This document shows positions 59,772 through 64,000 of a DNA stretch of 64,000 nt, one piece after another. The position numbers and the translations under genes are program-made. The DNA is from Brevibacterium sp. (GTDB lineage: Bacteria; Actinomycetota; Actinomycetes; Actinomycetales; Brevibacteriaceae). The stretch's first letter is position 1; each line of letters starts with the position of its first letter. The DNA lies in NCBI GenBank assembly GCA_030457025.1, contig JAKDSA010000008.1, positions 1-64,000 of the forward strand, read 5' to 3'. The notes below the pieces were generated by a model that saw only the letters and a program-made list of their open reading frames with translations, had not been told where the DNA came from and did not search any database.

Positions 59772-60773
59772 ATGCCGATCAGAGACCTGACCGATGGTGA
59801 CGACCTGCGGTTGAACGAGGTGTTCGCCGACGCCGATACGCCGGCCGCTCATATGGCCAGGTCCCTGTTCCGTCCGTCTTCGGACTCACCCCTGCTGCGA
59901 TCTGTCATCGCCGAGGTGGTGCCCGAGGTTCCCGTCGGTGCTGCCGCGATCGCCGAATCCCCGCTTCACCCCCATCGGGCGTGGGTCCACGTCGAGGTCG
60001 CGGTTGAGGAACAGGGCCACAGTCAGGGACGAGAACTCTTCGAAGCCGCCTGCGCCGAGACCGTCGGGACCGCCCTGGAAGGGCTTGACCTGCGCGCACG
60101 TGTGCAGGCCGGCAGCCCGGGCGAAGGCTTCGCGAAGGCCTTGGGCTTCACCCCGCTGACGACGACACGGGTGATCAAGGTTGCCGCCGGAGCGCTGCCG
60201 CCCAGCGGTGGCGGACGTGCTGAGGACCTCGAGATCGTGGCCACAGGATCGGTGAAGCTGACGAAGGCGTTTCTGGCCTGGTACACGGCTGTCAATAAGG
60301 ACGATGCCGTCGGTCCGCTGACGATCGGTCAGGTCAACAATGCGTTCCTCTCCGAAGCCGCCGGTGCCCATGGTGGCGCACTGCTGAACGGGGATGCGGG
60401 CTCGTCAGAGGATGCCGGCCTGAGTGCCTTCGCCGTGTCATACGCCAGGGAGGCCGAGCAGTCGGGTGTGGAGATCACGGATGCGATGCCGGCACCAGGT
60501 GATGCTGAGGAGGCACCCACCGAACTCATCCTCGGATCGATGTTCGAAACCCGCGAGGAGGCAGCCGACACCACAAGCGAGCTGTTCACAACAGCGGTCG
60601 CCGATGCCGAACTGCTCCTCGCCCGACTCTCCGTCGATGCCGACATCGTCCTCGAGCTCACGAGTGGCATGCCCGTGGTCTCGGCACTGGCCGACCGCCT
60701 CGTGGAAGCGGGCCAGGCGAGCGAACTCTACCGTTACGAAACACTCACGGGGCCTCCTGCGGATACCCGCTGA
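59772..60773 (+). CDS. Double GNAT-type acetyltransferase domain protein
   Basis: 333 residues. The first half (1-170) has AWVHVEVAVEEQGHSQGRELFEAACAETV with the acetyl-CoA loop replaced by EEQGHSQGRELFEAA, and GSPGEGFAKALGFTPLTTTRVIK, as in the N-terminal module of actinobacterial GNAT pairs. The second half is less recognisable. No substrate can be named. ATG 59772 was selected with AAGGAG upstream; the upstream frame runs inside the divergent punA gene. Its end overlaps the convergent FtsK-like gene by 29 bases. Confidence 0.6.
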   Translation: MPIRDLTDGDDLRLNEVFADADTPAAHMARSLFRPSSDSPLLRSVIAEVVPEVPVGAAAIAESPLHPHRAWVHVEVAVEEQGHSQGRELFEAACAETVGTALEGLDLRARVQAGSPGEGFAKALGFTPLTTTRVIKVAAGALPPSGGGRAEDLEIVATGSVKLTKAFLAWYTAVNKDDAVGPLTIGQVNNAFLSEAAGAHGGALLNGDAGSSEDAGLSAFAVSYAREAEQSGVEITDAMPAPGDAEEAPTELILGSMFETREEAADTTSELFTTAVADAELLLARLSVDADIVLELTSGMPVVSALADRLVEAGQASELYRYETLTGPPADTR

Positions 60774-63700
60774 GGCCCCGGGGCGCACTGGTGTCAGAGG
60801 ACCCGCTGGGTTCCGGTGGCCCGCTGAGTTCTGGATGCGTACCGGGACGCGGAAGACTCTCCACCGGGAAGAGTCTGACTGCCTGAGCCCTCTGTTCGGT
60901 GATGAACCAGCCGGTCCCCGGCTCCCCGCCGAGCGGTGGCAGTCTGAGCAGACCCAGATTGCTGAGATCCTGGCGACTGTGGGTGCCGATGATCAACATC
61001 GGACCCAGGCCCTGTGCCTTGGCCAATGGGGAGCCGTAGCCGGGAGTGAACCGCACCGGAATCGTCACCACATGCAGAGCACCGTCGTGGAGGGAGAAGG
61101 CATCCGGATTCGCCTCCAGATGCGCATCGTCATGGACCGCGAGTCTGCGGCTGGCGTCCGTCGCTGCAGCGGTGCGCATGTCCTGCAGCACGCTCGCAGT
61201 CTCGCTCTTGCCGCTCTGGGGTGAGCCGCGCACGTTGAGCACCGACCCGTCGCGAGCCGGATCCCACACCACGAGTTCACCGAAGGGGTCGATTCCCAGT
61301 GGGATGGAGCTGCTCGCCGGGTCCAGTTGCACCGGGCCGGGCGCACCAGTGAGGCCGCGCCATCGTGGTTGGAAACTGCGTCGCCTGTCATCGCAGCCGT
61401 CGGCAGCGGCGAAGCTCTGTCGGTGCGGGACCAACTGCACATCGGCACCGTCACCACCGGCCTCCTGGGCACCGGGGCCGACGAGCACTGCCCGGTATTC
61501 CGGCCAGGTCCCGACGAAGCGCTGTCTGGACAATCCGACGCTGAGCCCATCTCCTCCCGCGCCGGGTGGGAAGATCACCTGGGTCGTGAAGGCGGCGTTC
61601 GTGCTCGCGGCCGATCGACACCCGGCCAGCAGAAACGTCAGCCCCTGCCCGGAGGCATGCTTGAGGAGTCGCTCCGTCTCAGCCGCCATCTGGTGGTCCA
61701 TCGAGTCGATGAGCTCGTTCCAATTGCTGCACACGACGATCGTGGCCGGCAGACTCTGCGCAGCAGGCCCTCGGTTCAGATGGTCGAGAATCGTGTGGAA
61801 CCGCCACCCGGTGTCCATTCCGCAGGTGATCTCGGCCCATCCCAACGACTCTGCGATACGTCCCAGAGCCACGACCCGGTGAGTCTGAGCGGCACTGGCT
61901 GCCATTCGCCTCAAGACCGATGCGACGACGGCCGGGTCGGTGCCGGTGATGATGGCGGACCCATCGCTGGCAGGGGAGTACGACCATTCGCTCTGAACCT
62001 GATGACTGGGGATGTCGACAATCCCGGTCACTGCTGGGCGACCGTCGTCAGATGACAGCCGTGCGGGGATCTCGTCGGGGTCGGGTAGGGGTGGGAGAAC
62101 CACAGAGCGAAGCGGATGAGGCGGGGGCTGTGCCCGGTCATGGAGTTCGCCGTTTGCCTGCTGGAGATTGTGTACGCGGATTCCATTGACGCTGTGTTGG
62201 GTGGGGAGGCCACGGCCAGGCTCCCACAGCCGGAGACGAGGCCGCTGGCTGGCCTCGGCGGAGCCGGATGCGGCGGTGGGCACGGCGACCCTGAACTCCA
62301 CGATCGACGAACCCGAATCCAGGCACGCCGCTCCTGGGATGTCCGGCGGCAGACGCGCGGCATCGTTGACGCCGATGACGTCGAAGGAATCCGCATCCTC
62401 GCGCACACGCAGGCACACGCGAATGTTGATGTTGGCCTTCATCTGTCCGGTGACGACTCCGAGCGGACGCTGAGTGGCCAGAATCAGATGCACGCCCAGG
62501 GACCGGCCCAGCGCTGTCAGATGCTCCAGCAGATCAGCGGCCTTCGGGTGGGTCGCCATGAGGGCGTGGAATTCGTCGATGACGACGACCAGCCTCGGCG
62601 GGGGATCGTCGAGTTCGAGGACATCGGAGCATCCGTGGTCGGCCAGGAGCCGCTCGCGTCGGGTGATCTCGGCACGAACCGAGACCAAGGCGCGGAAGGC
62701 CGCGGCCGAATCGAAATCGTCGAGGACACTGTCCGTGTGCGGCAGATCCTCCAGTGGAGCGAACGTCGCCCCGCCCTTGAAATCAATGAGGACGAACGTC
62801 AGCCGCCGAGGTGGGTGTTCCAATGCCATTGCGAGCAGCCAGGTCTGGAGCAGGATGGATTTCCCGCTGCCTGTCGTCCCAGCCACGAGCGCGTGGGGTC
62901 CGTCATCGAAGAGGTCGATGGCGACGTCTCCGTGACTCCCGCGCCCGATCGTCACCGGGCCCGAAGCGGTTCGTGACCATCGGTGACGAATAGCCTCTGG
63001 TTCGTCATCGTAGAGATCACCGAGGCCGTGGTTCGGCAGACGTTCGACTCCGACCTGGCTCATCTGCCTGTGTTCGAGGCTGAGGAATCGGCCGGGCGGC
63101 ATGAGGGCGGCGATGAGGGATCTGCCGGGCACGGGGCCGTCTGCGGCGGATGAGGCGTCGGTGCGTGCCTGCGCCAGACTGCCGAGCGACAGCGAGATTG
63201 ATGCTGTGGGTGCGGGTGCTTGCGCATGCAGCATTGCCGTCGAATTCTGGTCCGACAGGCTCAGGGCGATCGGACCCTCGTGGGGGAGCCGAGGCGCTTG
63301 TGAGGTAGCGGAGGTGGAGGCTGAGGCCGGTGCGTATCCGTGGTCCAATCGACTTCCCTGCAGTTCGGGAAGGCGGAGCAGCTCTGGAGATGGGCGCCAG
63401 TCGTAGGTGGGATCGGCCAACCAGGGCAGGACCATGCGGCGCAGCTGCTCGTGATCTCCTCTGACCGTCACCGATGTTGTGGTCGGATCGATGCGAATCG
63501 GCACATCGTCGACGATGACCGACCCGTCGAGATGATCGGTGTCGTCGCAGAGCTCGTCGCCGATCGTGATGGGGCTGCGAGCAGACCCGAACCCGAGGCA
63601 CAGACCCGTCCCGGTCTGCAGTCGGCGTTTGTGTTCGGTCATCAGAGCGGTCAGCCTTCGCCGTGCTGTCTCGATCGCTGTTCGTCGGTCGATGGCGCAT

Positions 63701-63942
63701 TGGAGGCAATCGCGAGCGTACCGACGTTTCTCCATGACATAGGCGACATACCCGGAGATGGGCGCGGACACGCTGAAGAGGAGGAACCACCACATTCCGG
63801 TGACGAGCGCGAGCACCCCACCGATGGCGATGGGGATGAGGAACGCCCACCATTGGGGAGGTTTCGCTGGGCGTGGGTCGTCAATCGGTACGGGCGCTAC
63901 ATGTGTGGGTTCGCGTCCGAGGCGGGTTGGTGCCTGAGCCAT
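60745..63942 (-). CDS. FtsK/SpoIIIE-type ATPase, EccC/EssC-like
   Basis: 1065 residues. Two adjacent membrane segments at about 31-70 (WAFLIPIAIGGVLALVTGMWWFLLFSVSAPISGYVAYVM) anchor the protein. The first ATPase module has Walker A VAGTTGSGKSILLQ near residue 354-366 and Walker B VVIDEFHALM near 453. The second module (about 620-860) has no standard P-loop. The third has RGSPQSGKSETASVLQ at about 905. This three-module plan with N-terminal membrane anchor is that of EccC/EssC, the motor of type VII secretion. No WXG100 substrate gene is in the window, so T7 membership is inference. Start ATG 63942; 58 bases remain before the window edge. Confidence 0.75.
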   Translation of the reverse strand: MAQAPTRLGREPTHVAPVPIDDPRPAKPPQWWAFLIPIAIGGVLALVTGMWWFLLFSVSAPISGYVAYVMEKRRYARDCLQCAIDRRTAIETARRRLTALMTEHKRRLQTGTGLCLGFGSARSPITIGDELCDDTDHLDGSVIVDDVPIRIDPTTTSVTVRGDHEQLRRMVLPWLADPTYDWRPSPELLRLPELQGSRLDHGYAPASASTSATSQAPRLPHEGPIALSLSDQNSTAMLHAQAPAPTASISLSLGSLAQARTDASSAADGPVPGRSLIAALMPPGRFLSLEHRQMSQVGVERLPNHGLGDLYDDEPEAIRHRWSRTASGPVTIGRGSHGDVAIDLFDDGPHALVAGTTGSGKSILLQTWLLAMALEHPPRRLTFVLIDFKGGATFAPLEDLPHTDSVLDDFDSAAAFRALVSVRAEITRRERLLADHGCSDVLELDDPPPRLVVVIDEFHALMATHPKAADLLEHLTALGRSLGVHLILATQRPLGVVTGQMKANINIRVCLRVREDADSFDVIGVNDAARLPPDIPGAACLDSGSSIVEFRVAVPTAASGSAEASQRPRLRLWEPGRGLPTQHSVNGIRVHNLQQANGELHDRAQPPPHPLRSVVLPPLPDPDEIPARLSSDDGRPAVTGIVDIPSHQVQSEWSYSPASDGSAIITGTDPAVVASVLRRMAASAAQTHRVVALGRIAESLGWAEITCGMDTGWRFHTILDHLNRGPAAQSLPATIVVCSNWNELIDSMDHQMAAETERLLKHASGQGLTFLLAGCRSAASTNAAFTTQVIFPPGAGGDGLSVGLSRQRFVGTWPEYRAVLVGPGAQEAGGDGADVQLVPHRQSFAAADGCDDRRRSFQPRWRGLTGAPGPVQLDPASSSIPLGIDPFGELVVWDPARDGSVLNVRGSPQSGKSETASVLQDMRTAAATDASRRLAVHDDAHLEANPDAFSLHDGALHVVTIPVRFTPGYGSPLAKAQGLGPMLIIGTHSRQDLSNLGLLRLPPLGGEPGTGWFITEQRAQAVRLFPVESLPRPGTHPELSGPPEPSGSSDTSAPRGLSGYPQEAP

Positions 63943-64000
63943 GGGAGTGACTGAGGCAGCGTCAGGGGCCGGGGTTGTGGGGGGGGAGGTGGGTGATGTG
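63943..64000. other. Window edge upstream of the FtsK-like gene
   Basis: Too short for a gene call. G-rich sequence at 63970-64000. On the minus strand this is the region where the ribosome-binding site of the FtsK-like gene should lie; GTCACTCCC on the plus strand gives GGGAGTGAC just upstream of the ATG, a usable site. Confidence 0.4.

Noticed and set aside
1-64000. CRISPR array, tRNA or rRNA genes
   Set aside because: No regularly spaced repeat-spacer pattern, tRNA cloverleaf or rRNA-like sequence was seen; short tandem repeats found are contiguous and intergenic.

Overview
The window reads as chromosomal DNA of a high-GC actinobacterium. Lipoproteins carry Actinobacteria-style lipoboxes, several genes appear to start on leaderless transcripts, a DtxR-type iron box and a BioQ-type biotin operator are present, and GTG/TTG starts and ATGA overlaps are common. 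Overall gene content and protein style suggest the order Micrococcales, probably Brevibacterium or a near relative. That genus call is from recall of protein families, not from a search.

Left edge (1-2.7 kb) is accessory DNA: the 3' end of an ISL3-family insertion sequence whose transposase is broken by a 452-bp internally deleted IS21-like element. It is followed by a lower-GC stretch, a 2H phosphoesterase gene, and a divergent Fic toxin-antitoxin pair. From 2.7 to 15 kb lies core metabolism and tRNA modification: an M20 amidohydrolase, NAD(P)HX repair, alanine racemase, then tsaE-tsaB-rimI. These are separated from tsaD by a LysE-type gene carrying a nonsense codon, an iron-regulated heme oxygenase, an aldo/keto reductase and an SRPBCC protein; a NUDIX hydrolase and a YbdK-type glutamate-cysteine ligase follow. 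From 15 to 23.8 kb is a divergent polyol locus: SorC regulator, xylulokinase and ABC ATPase on one side, solute-binding protein, two permeases and a mannitol/arabitol dehydrogenase on the other, with a clear operator region between.

From 23.9 to 43.4 kb come cell wall enzymes (NagZ-like lipoprotein, NlpC/P60 protein with a striking dyad upstream), a sulfurtransferase, a THUMP-like methyltransferase, rsmA-ispE, a class V aminotransferase, an FNT-family channel flanked by two related palindromes, a homocysteine methyltransferase, an acyltransferase, an antimicrobial-peptide style ABC/two-component set, a DksA-like protein and an ABC-F ATPase. From 43.7 to 51.6 kb is a nucleoside uptake and catabolism operon (BMP lipoprotein, ABC ATPase, two permeases, cdd, deoA, deoC). 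From 52.3 to 56.8 kb is a complete bioBAFD operon behind a 13-bp BioQ-like operator. The right end holds a phosphosugar mutase next to purine nucleoside phosphorylase, a double GNAT protein, and a large EccC/EssC-like FtsK ATPase that may belong to a type VII secretion locus continuing beyond the window.

No rRNA, tRNA or CRISPR array was seen. The most unusual items are the nested IS remnants with restorable frame, the Fic module with an altered active-site motif beside a 2H phosphoesterase, the four-half-site dyad before the NlpC/P60 gene, the palindrome family around the FNT gene, and repeated candidate leaderless promoters.
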